Notes under the pieces: model-generated
What the model was told of the DNA's origin: nothing
Database searches by the model: none
What the model saw: only the letters and a program-made list of their open reading frames with translations
In this document: positions 28,914-37,838 of the stretch, piece after piece
Numbering within the stretch: position 1 is the first letter of the stretch
Layout of the letters: each line of letters begins with the position of its first letter
Program-made: the position numbers and the translations under genes
Origin: an uncultured Marivita sp.
Lineage (GTDB): Bacteria; Pseudomonadota; Alphaproteobacteria; Rhodobacterales; Rhodobacteraceae
Length of the DNA stretch: 61,635 bases
Direction of reading: 5' to 3'
NCBI GenBank assembly: GCA_947503115.1
Contig: CANNCS010000007.1
Span: 1 to 61,635, forward strand

Positions 28914-29826
28914 TCCCCCGCCCGAACAGTCTGTTCAGCGCGCCCCACTGGCTGACCAGAACACCAAGCAGGATCAGTCCCATTGCCAGCAACAACGCGG
29001 GGCGGAATGGCTCGCCCAGAATGACGATGCCAAGGATCACCGACCACATCGGCACCTGATAGCTGACCAGTGACATGAACACCGGCCCGGCGCTGCGGAT
29101 CACCAGAATGCGTAACATGTTCGCGCCTGCAGTCGGGATCAGCCCCAACAGTGCAACGATCCACAAGGTGCGTGTGTCGGGTAGTGGCGGGGGGCCTTCG
29201 ACGACAATGGCCGCCGGGATCACCAGCAATGATCCGAATACCAGCGCCATTGCAGCCAGTCCGAACGGATCAACTGGCGGCAGGCGGCGCATCAGAACCG
29301 AACTGATCGCATAACACGTCGCCGCGCCAATGCAGGCCAGCCGACCAAACGGCTCCAACGGACTACCGCTCGAAGCAAAGGCTTGTCCCCCCAAGAGCAC
29401 CGTCACCCCGGCAAAGCCGACCAGCATTCCGATAAAGCGGCGCGTCGTGATGCGCTCGCCCGGCACAAAGAGATGAGCCAATGGCAGCATGATCAACGCG
29501 CCAGAAGCCATTGACACCCCGGCAAATCCCGAGGTCACGGTCTGTTGACCCCAGCTAAGCAGCATGAAGGGCACGGCCGAATTAAACAGGCCCGACACCG
29601 CAAGCGCACCCCAGCTTGTGTCTTGCGTCAGAAACAATCGCCCGCCGCGGATTTGCCAAATGGCCACCGCCAGAAGGGCTGCAAACCCAATGCGCCCGGC
29701 GGCCAGCCAGAAGGGCGTTATGCCTTCCAGTGCCAGTTCGATGAACAGAAAGGTTGCTCCCCAGACAAGGCCAAGGGTCGCGACCATGCCCCAATTGGCT
29801 GGGGTGATCTCGGGTTGAGTGTGCAT
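28897..29826 (-). CDS. EamA/DMT family transporter
   Basis: A 309-residue member of the drug/metabolite transporter superfamily with two EamA repeats, about 10 transmembrane segments in all. The first repeat starts with GMVATLGLVWGATFLFIELAL and includes FRFIGMLVGFAGVTVLLGGQ-like helices; the second ends with LLLAMGLILLGVLVSQWG. Such proteins usually export amino acids or other metabolites; the substrate is not deducible. Its 3' end overlaps that of the convergent pseudoprotease gene by 17 bases. No neighbouring gene suggests a substrate. Confidence 0.9.
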   Translation of the reverse strand: MHTQPEITPANWGMVATLGLVWGATFLFIELALEGITPFWLAAGRIGFAALLAVAIWQIRGGRLFLTQDTSWGALAVSGLFNSAVPFMLLSWGQQTVTSGFAGVSMASGALIMLPLAHLFVPGERITTRRFIGMLVGFAGVTVLLGGQAFASSGSPLEPFGRLACIGAATCYAISSVLMRRLPPVDPFGLAAMALVFGSLLVIPAAIVVEGPPPLPDTRTLWIVALLGLIPTAGANMLRILVIRSAGPVFMSLVSYQVPMWSVILGIVILGEPFRPALLLAMGLILLGVLVSQWGALNRLFGRGITPSS

Positions 29827-29969
29827 AAAATTCAGGCATCCAGATCGGCGGGGCAGCCAAATCCGGGCCTTGGTGTTGCATCCGGTTGGCGTTCAAGATG
29901 CTGTGTAATCCTGTGCTGATGCTTCGGCAACGCCATAGAGCGGAAAGAAACATCTCGACGGAGAACCAG

Positions 29970-30053
29970 ATGGACGCCTTTTTTATCATTCCTATCCTCT
30001 TGCTTTTGGCCTTGTTGGCCTGGTGCGTGTTTCAACTAAAGGACGACATGTAG
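29970..30053 (+). CDS. Putative 27-aa single-span membrane peptide
   Basis: ATG 29970 opens a 27-codon frame ending in TAG 30053. A GGAG element lies at 29961-29964, five bases before the start. The product begins MDAFFIIPILLLLALLAWCV, one strongly hydrophobic helix, and ends FQLKDDM, a short charged tail. This is the layout of small inner-membrane peptides such as KdpF, CydX or CcoQ, but I see no match to any of them and no matching partner complex next door. Neighbours are the divergent EamA gene and the co-directional FAD dehydrogenase 93 bases downstream. Confidence 0.5.
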   Translation: MDAFFIIPILLLLALLAWCVFQLKDDM

Positions 30054-30146
30054 TCCTAGGTCGCTCTGCCGTAACGGCAGGTTTGCCACGATCTACCAAT
30101 CATGAGACCCCTTGTGCCTAGGTGACCCAACGGGGAGGGCGGGTTC

Positions 30147-31805
30147 GTGGCAGATGCAGATGTGATTGTCGTAGGTGCTGGTCTGGCGGGACTGGTCGCG
30201 GCTGCCGAACTGGCCGAGCGCGGCAAGTCGGTCATTCTGCTGGACCAGGAAGGCCCGCAGAACCTTGGCGGACAGGCGCATTGGTCGCTGGGTGGTCTGT
30301 TCATGGTCGACACGCCTGAACAGCGCCGCATGGGTATTCGTGACAGCCACGCATTGGCCTTGAGCGATTGGATGGGGTCGGCACAGTTCGACCGTCCCGA
30401 AGATGCTCTGCCGCGCCGATGGGCAGAGGCGTATCTGGATTTTGCATCTGGCGAAATGCAGTCGTGGCTGCATGGTTTGGGGATGCGCTGGTTTCCCGTG
30501 GTGGGCTGGGCCGAACGCGGCGGTGGGTTCGCGGACGGACACGGCAACTCGGTGCCTCGGTTCCACATCACATGGGGCACTGGCCCGGGGGTTCTGGCCC
30601 CTTTCATTACGCGCTGTCAGAAATATGCAAACGCCGGGCTCATCAGCCTGCGGTTTCGCCACCGGGTGGACCGAATTGACAAGACCAACGGTGCGGTCAC
30701 CGGGGCGTCCGGTGTTACACTGGCTCCTGATTCCGCCCCACAGGGGGCCGAGACCAACCGCGATGTGATCGGTGATTTCAGCCTGACTGCGGCCAGCCTT
30801 ATCGTGACCTCGGGAGGCATCGGTGGCGATCCCGAGATGGTCCGCAAGCATTGGCCCACGGCCCGTCTGGGCACGCCGCCGCAGCACATGCTGTCGGGCG
30901 TTCCGGCGCATGTAGATGGGCGGATGCTCGAAATTTCGGAACATGCTGGTGCGCATGCTATAAACAAAGACCGCCTTTGGTTTTATACCGAAGGCGTGCG
31001 TAACTGGGATCCGATCTGGCCTGCGCATGGCATCCGCATCCTGCCGGGTCCATCCTCGATGTGGTTTGACGCCGAAGGCAACCGCTTTGCACCACCAGCC
31101 TTGCCGGGGTTCGACAGTCTGGGCACGTTCAAAACGATCCTCGATACCGGTTACGACTACAGTTGGTTTGTGCTTACTCAGAAGATCATCAAAAAGGAAT
31201 TTGCACTGTCGGGATCGGAACAGAACCCCGATTTTACCTCGGGAAAGTGGTTGGAGGTTCTCCGCCAGCGCATTCTGTCCGGCACGCGCGCAACCGATCC
31301 GGTCGAGGCGTTCAAAGAACGTGGTACAGACTTTGTCGTGGCCCATGATCTGCCCACGCTGGTGCGCGGCATGAACCAAGTCACCGGAGATGGGCTGATT
31401 GATGAGGCGCATCTGCGCCACCAGATCGAGGCGCGCGATGCCCAGATCGACAACCCGTTTTCCAAAGATGCGCAGATCATGGCAATTCATGCAGCCCGCA
31501 ACTATCTTGGTGACCGCCTGATCCGTACTGCCAAACCGCACCGGATCCTTGATCCAAAGAACTGCCCGCTGATCGCGGTGCGGCTCAACCTGTTGACCCG
31601 CAAGACACTTGGCGGGCTACACACGGCGCTGGACGGGCAGGTGTTGGACCCATCCGGTGCGCCGATCCCCGGCCTATTTGCGGCTGGCGAAGTGGCAGGG
31701 TTTGGTGGTGGGGGCTACCATGGGTACAACGCGCTTGAAGGTACTTTTCTAGGAGGTTGCCTGTTTTCTGGACGTGCAGCCGGGCGCAGTACCAACATCG
31801 CCTGA
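30147..31805 (+). CDS. FAD-binding dehydrogenase (fumarate reductase/KstD-like)
   Basis: A 552-residue flavoprotein of the FAD_binding_2 family. The start is GTG 30147, eight bases after GGGGAGGG. The N-terminal dinucleotide motif is VIVVGAGLAGLVAAAELAERG ending in an acidic residue (LLDQE), and the C-terminal FAD motif is GLFAAGEVAGFGGGGYHGYN. A conserved QNLGGQAHWSLGGLF follows the first beta-alpha-beta. Related enzymes are ketosteroid dehydrogenases and fumarate reductase subunits; this branch is annotated simply as FAD-binding dehydrogenase and its substrate is unknown. It has no signal peptide. The next gene is 157 bases downstream. Confidence 0.88.
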   Translation: MADADVIVVGAGLAGLVAAAELAERGKSVILLDQEGPQNLGGQAHWSLGGLFMVDTPEQRRMGIRDSHALALSDWMGSAQFDRPEDALPRRWAEAYLDFASGEMQSWLHGLGMRWFPVVGWAERGGGFADGHGNSVPRFHITWGTGPGVLAPFITRCQKYANAGLISLRFRHRVDRIDKTNGAVTGASGVTLAPDSAPQGAETNRDVIGDFSLTAASLIVTSGGIGGDPEMVRKHWPTARLGTPPQHMLSGVPAHVDGRMLEISEHAGAHAINKDRLWFYTEGVRNWDPIWPAHGIRILPGPSSMWFDAEGNRFAPPALPGFDSLGTFKTILDTGYDYSWFVLTQKIIKKEFALSGSEQNPDFTSGKWLEVLRQRILSGTRATDPVEAFKERGTDFVVAHDLPTLVRGMNQVTGDGLIDEAHLRHQIEARDAQIDNPFSKDAQIMAIHAARNYLGDRLIRTAKPHRILDPKNCPLIAVRLNLLTRKTLGGLHTALDGQVLDPSGAPIPGLFAAGEVAGFGGGGYHGYNALEGTFLGGCLFSGRAAGRSTNIA

Positions 31806-31812
31806 CGCGGGC

Positions 31813-31832
31813 CGTTTCCATCGACGGAAACG
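31813..31832 (+). terminator. Hairpin after the FAD dehydrogenase
   Basis: CGTTTCC-ATCGAC-GGAAACG is a 7-bp perfect stem just after the stop at 31805. There is no T-run. It closely resembles the imperfect hairpin at 1690-1710. Confidence 0.45.
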
Positions 31833-31962
31833 CATGATGTGTCGACACCTCGCATCCATTGTTCGACGCAAAGTGCAATCTGTGCTAGGCTGAACGCGCG
31901 CAATTATTGGCGCGCGCATTTCATTTCACACCACAAACAATTGACCTCAAAAGGCTTGGATC

Positions 31963-33006
31963 ATGACAGATCATCTTGTCGCATTCTGGAATCTCGAGAA
32001 CCTCTTCGGCCCCGAAAATCACCCGCTCCGCATTGATTGGGTGAAGGCTCAGGTGGCCAGCGATCTTCGCGGTTGGACGCCGCAAATCTACCAAACGAAG
32101 CTCGGCCAGCTCACCGCGATCATCCGCCAGATGAAGGGTGGCGCTGGCCCGGACATACTGGGCGTCTGCGAGGTCGAGGACGCTCATGTCCTGACCGATC
32201 TCAAGACGACTTTGGACGCGGCTTTGCCGAACCGCAGCTATTCTGTGGTCCATGCCACCGCCGACCTAAGTTCACGCGGTATCGACACCGCGTTTCTGTA
32301 TGACGCGACGCTGTTCTCGGTCGATGCTAATCTGGTGTTCAACCATTTCGTTATGCGCCGCACCGGCACTCGGGATATCTTACAGGCCACATTTAAACGC
32401 CTGACCACCGGAGCCGACCTTGTCGTGATGGCAAACCATTGGCCCTCGCGTTTTGGCGGACGCGGTGCCGAGGTTAGCTCGGGCTTCCGCGCCACGGCAG
32501 GTGAAACCCTGTCCTATTGGCACAGCCGCATTTTTGAGGCCGCCCCGCTGAAGAACCGCACTCCAGTGCTGGCGCTTGGGGATCTGAACGATGATCCATG
32601 GGACCGAAGCGTGACCATCAACGCGCTGGCCACCCGCGAGCGCGGCGACGTGGAGCGCGCGACCTCGGCGCGGTTCTACAATATGACGTGGGAATACATG
32701 CTGACCAACGCGACCGACCTCAACGGCAAGGCACGGTTGCTGGAAGGGACGCTCTATTTTGACAAGAACGGAAACCTATTCGATCAGATCTTCGCCAACC
32801 GCCCATTGCTCGACAAAAAGACAGACAGTGGTTTCAAGGCGGTGACAGGCACCGCGCAGGTCATTGCCTTTCCCGAGATGGTCTCGCACAAATCCGGCGA
32901 AGGACCGCGCCGCTTTGGTCTGCCCAAGGGTGATGTGGCCAAGAACGTAGACCTGACGGGGTTCAGCGATCACTTCCCCGTCGGCGTCACAGTCCGGGAA
33001 ACCTGA
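31963..33006 (+). CDS. Endonuclease/exonuclease/phosphatase (EEP) family protein
   Basis: A 347-residue EEP-fold metal-dependent hydrolase. The landmarks are FWNLENLF (metal Asn/Glu) near residue 7, GVCEVEDAHV (catalytic Glu), VVMANHWPSRFGG (His), LALGDLNDDPWD (Asp and Asn) and SDHFPVGV (closing Asp-His). The fold includes DNases, phosphatases and sphingomyelinases, so the substrate is open; it lacks a signal peptide and probably acts in the cytoplasm. It precedes a terminator that serves the convergent ilvC. The start at ATG 31963 has AAAGGC upstream. Confidence 0.9.
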   Translation: MTDHLVAFWNLENLFGPENHPLRIDWVKAQVASDLRGWTPQIYQTKLGQLTAIIRQMKGGAGPDILGVCEVEDAHVLTDLKTTLDAALPNRSYSVVHATADLSSRGIDTAFLYDATLFSVDANLVFNHFVMRRTGTRDILQATFKRLTTGADLVVMANHWPSRFGGRGAEVSSGFRATAGETLSYWHSRIFEAAPLKNRTPVLALGDLNDDPWDRSVTINALATRERGDVERATSARFYNMTWEYMLTNATDLNGKARLLEGTLYFDKNGNLFDQIFANRPLLDKKTDSGFKAVTGTAQVIAFPEMVSHKSGEGPRRFGLPKGDVAKNVDLTGFSDHFPVGVTVRET

Positions 33007-33023
33007 GCGTACTCAAACCGAAT

Positions 33024-33050
33024 GAAAAAGGGCGGCCCACTGGACCGCCC
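33024..33050 (-). terminator. Rho-independent terminator of ilvC
   Basis: On the minus strand GGGCGG-tccagtggg-CCGCCC is followed by TTTTT. The stem is strong and lies 25 bases after the ilvC stop. On the plus strand the same hairpin has no T-run, so it mainly serves ilvC. Confidence 0.85.
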
Positions 33051-33075
33051 CCATCATATGATCTGATCTTAAAAA

Positions 33076-34197
<1,122 letters not shown>

Positions 34198-34230
34198 TCA
34201 TTCTGAAAATTGGCGTGTTACGGAGTTTTC

Positions 34231-34686
34231 ATGCTCGATGCCACTGATCTTCGAATCCTTCGCCAGTTTCAGGCGGCCCCCGATCTGCCCACCGCTGATC
34301 TGGCCGACAGGGCAGGGGTGACACCCACCACGCTTGCGCGCCGCATAGACAAGATGCGCGAGGCCGGCGTCATCCGTGCCGTGCGCGCGGTGATCAATTG
34401 GCCCGCACTCGGTTACACGGTCGAAGTGTCGCTCCGCGTCACTCTCGACAAAACCCAACCCCGCGCGTTTGACGAATTCCTCGCCGCCGCCCGCGAAGTG
34501 TCCGAGGTGATCGAAGCGCAGACCTTTCTGGGGCAGGTGGACGTACGCCTGTCTGTCATCGCTCGCGACATGCCGCACTACAAGCAGGTCTACCGTGACA
34601 AGCTGCTGACCCTGCCGCACATTGCCGATATCGAAGCCTTGATGCACGTCGCCCGCGTGAAATTCGACGAGACCCTGCCACTGTGA
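34231..34686 (+). CDS. Lrp/AsnC family transcriptional regulator, first of pair
   Basis: A 151-residue Lrp/AsnC regulator: N-terminal winged HTH (DATDLRILRQFQ, ADRAGVTPTTLARRIDKM) and a C-terminal RAM ligand-binding domain. A CGGAG element at 34221 precedes ATG 34231. Family members bind amino acids and form octamers. It is divergently placed from ilvC, so control of branched-chain amino acid genes is likely but not shown. The last four bases overlap the start of the second Lrp gene (GTGA), so the pair is translationally coupled. Confidence 0.92.
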   Translation: MLDATDLRILRQFQAAPDLPTADLADRAGVTPTTLARRIDKMREAGVIRAVRAVINWPALGYTVEVSLRVTLDKTQPRAFDEFLAAAREVSEVIEAQTFLGQVDVRLSVIARDMPHYKQVYRDKLLTLPHIADIEALMHVARVKFDETLPL

Positions 34687-35141
34687 TTGACTTGGACGAC
34701 ACCGATCGCGCGATGATCCGCGCTGTGGCCGCTGACGCATTGATCAGCGCAGGGGCTTTGGGACGTCAACTCGGTCTCAGCCAGCCCGCCGCGTGGCGCC
34801 GTCTAAAACGTTTAAAAGAAGCCGGGATCTTTAGGGGGCAACGTCTTGATCTGGACGCTCAGGCGCTTGGCTTTACCGTGACCGTTTTTCTTGGTGTCAA
34901 ACTCGCCACCAAGGGCCGCGTCAGCCTTGAAGATTTCGAACGCGCCGTGACTGCGATTCCCGAGGTCCAGACGGTCGAACACGTGCTGGGCCTCTACGAT
35001 TACCGTCTGCGCGTCGTTGCCCGCGACATCGCTGATTTCGAACGCGTGTTGCGCCGCCGGATCATGATGCTGCCGGGCGTAGGGAATATCGATGCCAATG
35101 TCCTACTCAGCGAAGAACGCTTGCCCGGTCCGATTGGCTAA
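34683..35141 (+). CDS. Lrp/AsnC family transcriptional regulator, second of pair
   Basis: A 152-residue Lrp/AsnC protein starting at GTG 34683, overlapping the previous gene by four bases. The HTH region reads ADALISAGALGRQLGLSQPAAWRRLKRL, and the RAM domain contains VEHVLGLYDYRLRVVARD. It is clearly related to the first regulator but diverged, suggesting an old duplication and possible hetero-oligomers. The gene ends five bases before the convergent Hint gene stop, with no terminator seen between them. Confidence 0.92.
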   Translation: MIDLDDTDRAMIRAVAADALISAGALGRQLGLSQPAAWRRLKRLKEAGIFRGQRLDLDAQALGFTVTVFLGVKLATKGRVSLEDFERAVTAIPEVQTVEHVLGLYDYRLRVVARDIADFERVLRRRIMMLPGVGNIDANVLLSEERLPGPIG

Positions 35142-35146
35142 AGCGC

Positions 35147-36244
35147 TCAGGCGACCTCAGAGACAAGCGCAATCGCCTCGTGCCGCTTGAGCGAATAGCG
35201 CGCCATTCGCGTATCTAGGGTAAACGTCGCAGTCTCTTTGAGAAGTCCAAGGATTTCGTCTCGCGCATCGTTATCGACGCTTTTTAGCGCCATATTGCCT
35301 GGATAAAGCGTTTCCGCGGGGCATCCTTCGGCAAACACCACATGATGCGCGTCACACAGAAAATGCCAGTAATCCACCGTCGGCCTTGGCTCGGGAATGA
35401 TGGTCGTTTGGTTGACCAGATGTTTGGCGGCGACAAACACCTCGTCCTCACCAAACATCAATTCGGCCTTAGCACCGCGAAGCAACATGCGATGGTTTGG
35501 TGATACCCAGAGATCGCGGATGTTCCCAAGCGCGCCACGGGCGATCCGTATAGGGGTATTGACCCCGTCACCCGGTACTCTGACATTTCCGATCCAGCGG
35601 ATCGGCTGAGGCCCAGCATCCAGAGTGTTGACCTCATCGCCCTCACGCAGTGTTTCAATAAAACGCGGTCCCTTTGGGGTCTCGATCAGGGTGCCCGACG
35701 CAAAGCAGATGACTAGCAAAGAGTCTGCGGCATCGGATGAAAACGCGGCGTCGGCCTCTTCATCGGTTGTGATATTCCCGTCACCGTTAAGGTCGATGTC
35801 TTCATGTGTGTCGACGCGCAAAGGCCCGTTTTGTGTGGCGAGCGTTTCAAGAATATTCACTCCGGCAATCGCCGCCACGTCGCCCAGGACCGGTGCGCCT
35901 GTATCGGTTGAGGTCAGTCCTGCGGCGTCAATTTCCAAATACCGGTCGCCCATCGTCCGGCGCCCCATGTCGACATCTGCGCTGCCGGTATAGGTGTATT
36001 TGGCCGTGTCGTTGTAATAGTCCGAGGCGTTGCCGAAAACGATGATCGACGTGACAACAGAGGCGCCAGTCAGAACACCGTCGGCAGTCACATTGTCTAC
36101 CACATAGACAATGATGTCATTGTCATCAAACAGCGCCGTGGCGCTGTGAAGCATGTATTTCCCACCGTTTGACGCGTTCGCATTCGTCGTCTGCGGGTCA
36201 CCCACGACGCTGAATCCGTTCAACAACAACGTGGTTGTTGCCAT
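35147..36244 (-). CDS. Hint-domain protein with EF-hand-like calcium loop
   Basis: A 365-residue protein. Residues 1-175 are rich in Asn, Thr and Asp like RTX-type secreted proteins and include a canonical EF-hand loop, DLNGDGNITTDEE, at 151-163. A Hint (hedgehog/intein) domain starts at C180 (CFASGTLIETPKG) with the block-F-like VSPNHRMLLRG and ends with TLYPG. This is the Hint_2 type that is very common in Rhodobacterales secreted proteins; self-cleavage after residue 179 is possible. No Sec signal peptide is visible, so type I secretion would be the expected route. GAGAGG precedes ATG 36244. Confidence 0.85.
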   Translation of the reverse strand: MATTTLLLNGFSVVGDPQTTNANASNGGKYMLHSATALFDDNDIIVYVVDNVTADGVLTGASVVTSIIVFGNASDYYNDTAKYTYTGSADVDMGRRTMGDRYLEIDAAGLTSTDTGAPVLGDVAAIAGVNILETLATQNGPLRVDTHEDIDLNGDGNITTDEEADAAFSSDAADSLLVICFASGTLIETPKGPRFIETLREGDEVNTLDAGPQPIRWIGNVRVPGDGVNTPIRIARGALGNIRDLWVSPNHRMLLRGAKAELMFGEDEVFVAAKHLVNQTTIIPEPRPTVDYWHFLCDAHHVVFAEGCPAETLYPGNMALKSVDNDARDEILGLLKETATFTLDTRMARYSLKRHEAIALVSEVA

Positions 36245-36274
36245 GCTAGCTCTGCCTCTCGGGGTCTGATGACC

Positions 36275-36298
36275 CTTTAGATTTTTTTTTTACTAAAG
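36275..36298. promoter_or_regulatory. T-run enclosed in a CTTTAG/CTAAAG inverted repeat
   Basis: CTTTAG, then A, ten T and A, then CTAAAG lies between the divergent Hint and aminotransferase genes, about 30 bases upstream of the Hint start. It is the most AT-rich point of the region and probably lies in the Hint promoter. Confidence 0.4.
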
Positions 36299-36361
36299 AT
36301 AAAGCATTGCGCCGCAACCGGTCAAATGTTCATGGTTTGAAAGCAATTTCGCCTTTTGATT

Positions 36362-36443
36362 GTGCCCAAAGGGCACCTTGCGTCGGGCAGGGCAAACGCA
36401 ACGGCTTGGCCGTTTGCCTTTGCCGCGACTTTTTGCATGCAAC
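36362..36443. promoter_or_regulatory. Cluster of three palindromes upstream of the aminotransferase
   Basis: Three separate inverted repeats: GTGCCC-AAA-GGGCAC (36362-36376), GGCAAACG-N12-CGTTTGCC (36391-36418) and TTGCATGCAA (36434-36443). They are spaced over 80 bases in front of the aminotransferase start at 36504 and could be operators or a leader hairpin. Confidence 0.45.
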
Positions 36444-36503
36444 TAGCCTTTGCCAAATGCGCCCGGCGTCGCTACCCAAGACAAAACGCACGGAGGCTTT
36501 GCA

Positions 36504-37628
36504 ATGGCGCTGCTCGATACGGTTGACCCTACGGGTCTCGAAGAATTCTCGGTCGTGTTTACCGACCGGTCCCTGAACCACATGTCAAAATCGTTCCAGA
36601 CGGTGATGACCGACATCTCGTCGATGTTGAAAGAGGTCTACAACGCCGACGCGGTGGCGCTTGTTCCCGGTGGCGGCAGCTACGGGATGGAAGCGGTGGC
36701 TCGCCAGTTCGGGCAGGGGGCCAAGACCCTGATCGTACGCAACGGTTGGTTCTCCTATCGCTGGACACAGATCTTCGACGCAGGGCAGTTCGGTGGCGAT
36801 ACCGTTGTCATGAAGGCCCGTCAGACCGGCAACGAAGCCACTGCTCCCTTTGCTCCCGCACCCATCGAAGAGGTGACGGCCCGCATTCGCGAAGAGAAAC
36901 CAGATATTGTCTTTGCGCCGCATGTTGAAACCAGTGCCGGGATCATCCTGCCCGACGACTATGTCACGGCATTGGCGGCGGCTGCGCACGAAGTCGGTGC
37001 GCTTATGGTGCTCGATTGCATTGCTTCGGGCTGCGCTTGGGTCGACATGAAAGCTACCGGCGTCGACGTTCTGATCTCGGCCCCGCAGAAGGGGTGGTCT
37101 GCGACACCGTCTGCGGGCCTCGTGATGCTGTCTGCCCGTGCCTTGGCGCGCATGGACGAAACTGCATCCAACAGCTTTGCAGTCGATCTCAAGAAGTGGC
37201 ACCAGATCATGCTGGCCTATGAGAACGGCGGTCACGCCTACCATGCGACGATGCCGACAGACGGGTTGAAGGCGTTCCGCGACACGATGCTGGAAACCCG
37301 CGATTACGGCTTTGGCAAACTCAAGGACGCACAATGGGCACTTGGCAATGCCGTGCGGGCGCATCTTGCATCCAAAGGCATCCGTTCCGTCGCCGCCGAC
37401 GGTTACGGCGCTCCAGGCGTAGTGGTAAGCTACACCAGCGATCCCGAAATCCAATCCGGACGTGCTTTCGCGGCGCGCGGAATGCAGATCGCCGCCGGTG
37501 TGCCGCTGCAATGCGATGAACCACCCGAATTCTCGACCTTCCGCCTTGGTCTTTTTGGCCTCGACAAGCTTTACGATGTCGACGGTACCGTAGAACGGCT
37601 TGCCCGGGTTCTGGACGACGTCATTTGA
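36504..37628 (+). CDS. Class V aminotransferase (alanine/serine-glyoxylate type)
   Basis: A 374-residue PLP enzyme of aminotransferase class V, fold type I. Landmarks are VALVPGGGSYGMEAVARQFG near residue 50, LMVLDCIASGCAWVDMKA (PLP-binding Asp) and SAPQKGWSATPSAGLVML with the Schiff-base lysine in QKGW. Relatives transfer amino groups from alanine, serine or aspartate to glyoxylate or pyruvate; the exact substrates cannot be fixed. CGGAGG at 36491 supports ATG 36504 over the upstream codon at 36450. The gene stands alone and ends at a strong terminator. Its upstream region carries several palindromes. Confidence 0.88.
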   Translation: MALLDTVDPTGLEEFSVVFTDRSLNHMSKSFQTVMTDISSMLKEVYNADAVALVPGGGSYGMEAVARQFGQGAKTLIVRNGWFSYRWTQIFDAGQFGGDTVVMKARQTGNEATAPFAPAPIEEVTARIREEKPDIVFAPHVETSAGIILPDDYVTALAAAAHEVGALMVLDCIASGCAWVDMKATGVDVLISAPQKGWSATPSAGLVMLSARALARMDETASNSFAVDLKKWHQIMLAYENGGHAYHATMPTDGLKAFRDTMLETRDYGFGKLKDAQWALGNAVRAHLASKGIRSVAADGYGAPGVVVSYTSDPEIQSGRAFAARGMQIAAGVPLQCDEPPEFSTFRLGLFGLDKLYDVDGTVERLARVLDDVI

Positions 37629-37679
37629 TCCGGGCTTTCGCCAGATCCAATCCGGTTCAAATGCATATTTGAAAAAAGA

Positions 37680-37719
37680 AGAAGCAGGGGTGGGTGCGCT
37701 GTCCCCTGCTTCTCTTTTT
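37680..37719 (+). terminator. Rho-independent terminator of the aminotransferase
   Basis: GAAGCAGGGG-N12-CCCCTGCTTC (37681-37712) is followed by TCTTTTT. The ten-base stem with a T-run is a textbook intrinsic terminator 52 bases after the stop. Confidence 0.9.
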
Positions 37720-37787
37720 CATAAATATGCCCGCGCGCCGCATGCAAAAATCGCGACGGTGGGCATAGGCTCTGGTACTGCGCAAAC

Positions 37788-37815
37788 AAAAGGCCGCCCT
37801 GTTAGGCGGCCTTTT
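37788..37815. terminator. Bidirectional terminator
   Basis: AAAAGGCCGCC-CTGTTA-GGCGGCCTTTT is an 11-bp perfect stem with T-runs on both strands. It ends the J-domain gene (stop at 37839) from the minus strand and backs up the previous terminator from the plus strand. Confidence 0.88.
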
Positions 37816-37838
37816 GCGTCATCAGTCCTCTAAGGCGA

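Noticed and set aside
30093-31541. Open frame of 482 codons on the minus strand
   Set aside because: It is antisense to the FAD dehydrogenase, which has clear motifs; the long frame is a high-GC shadow.
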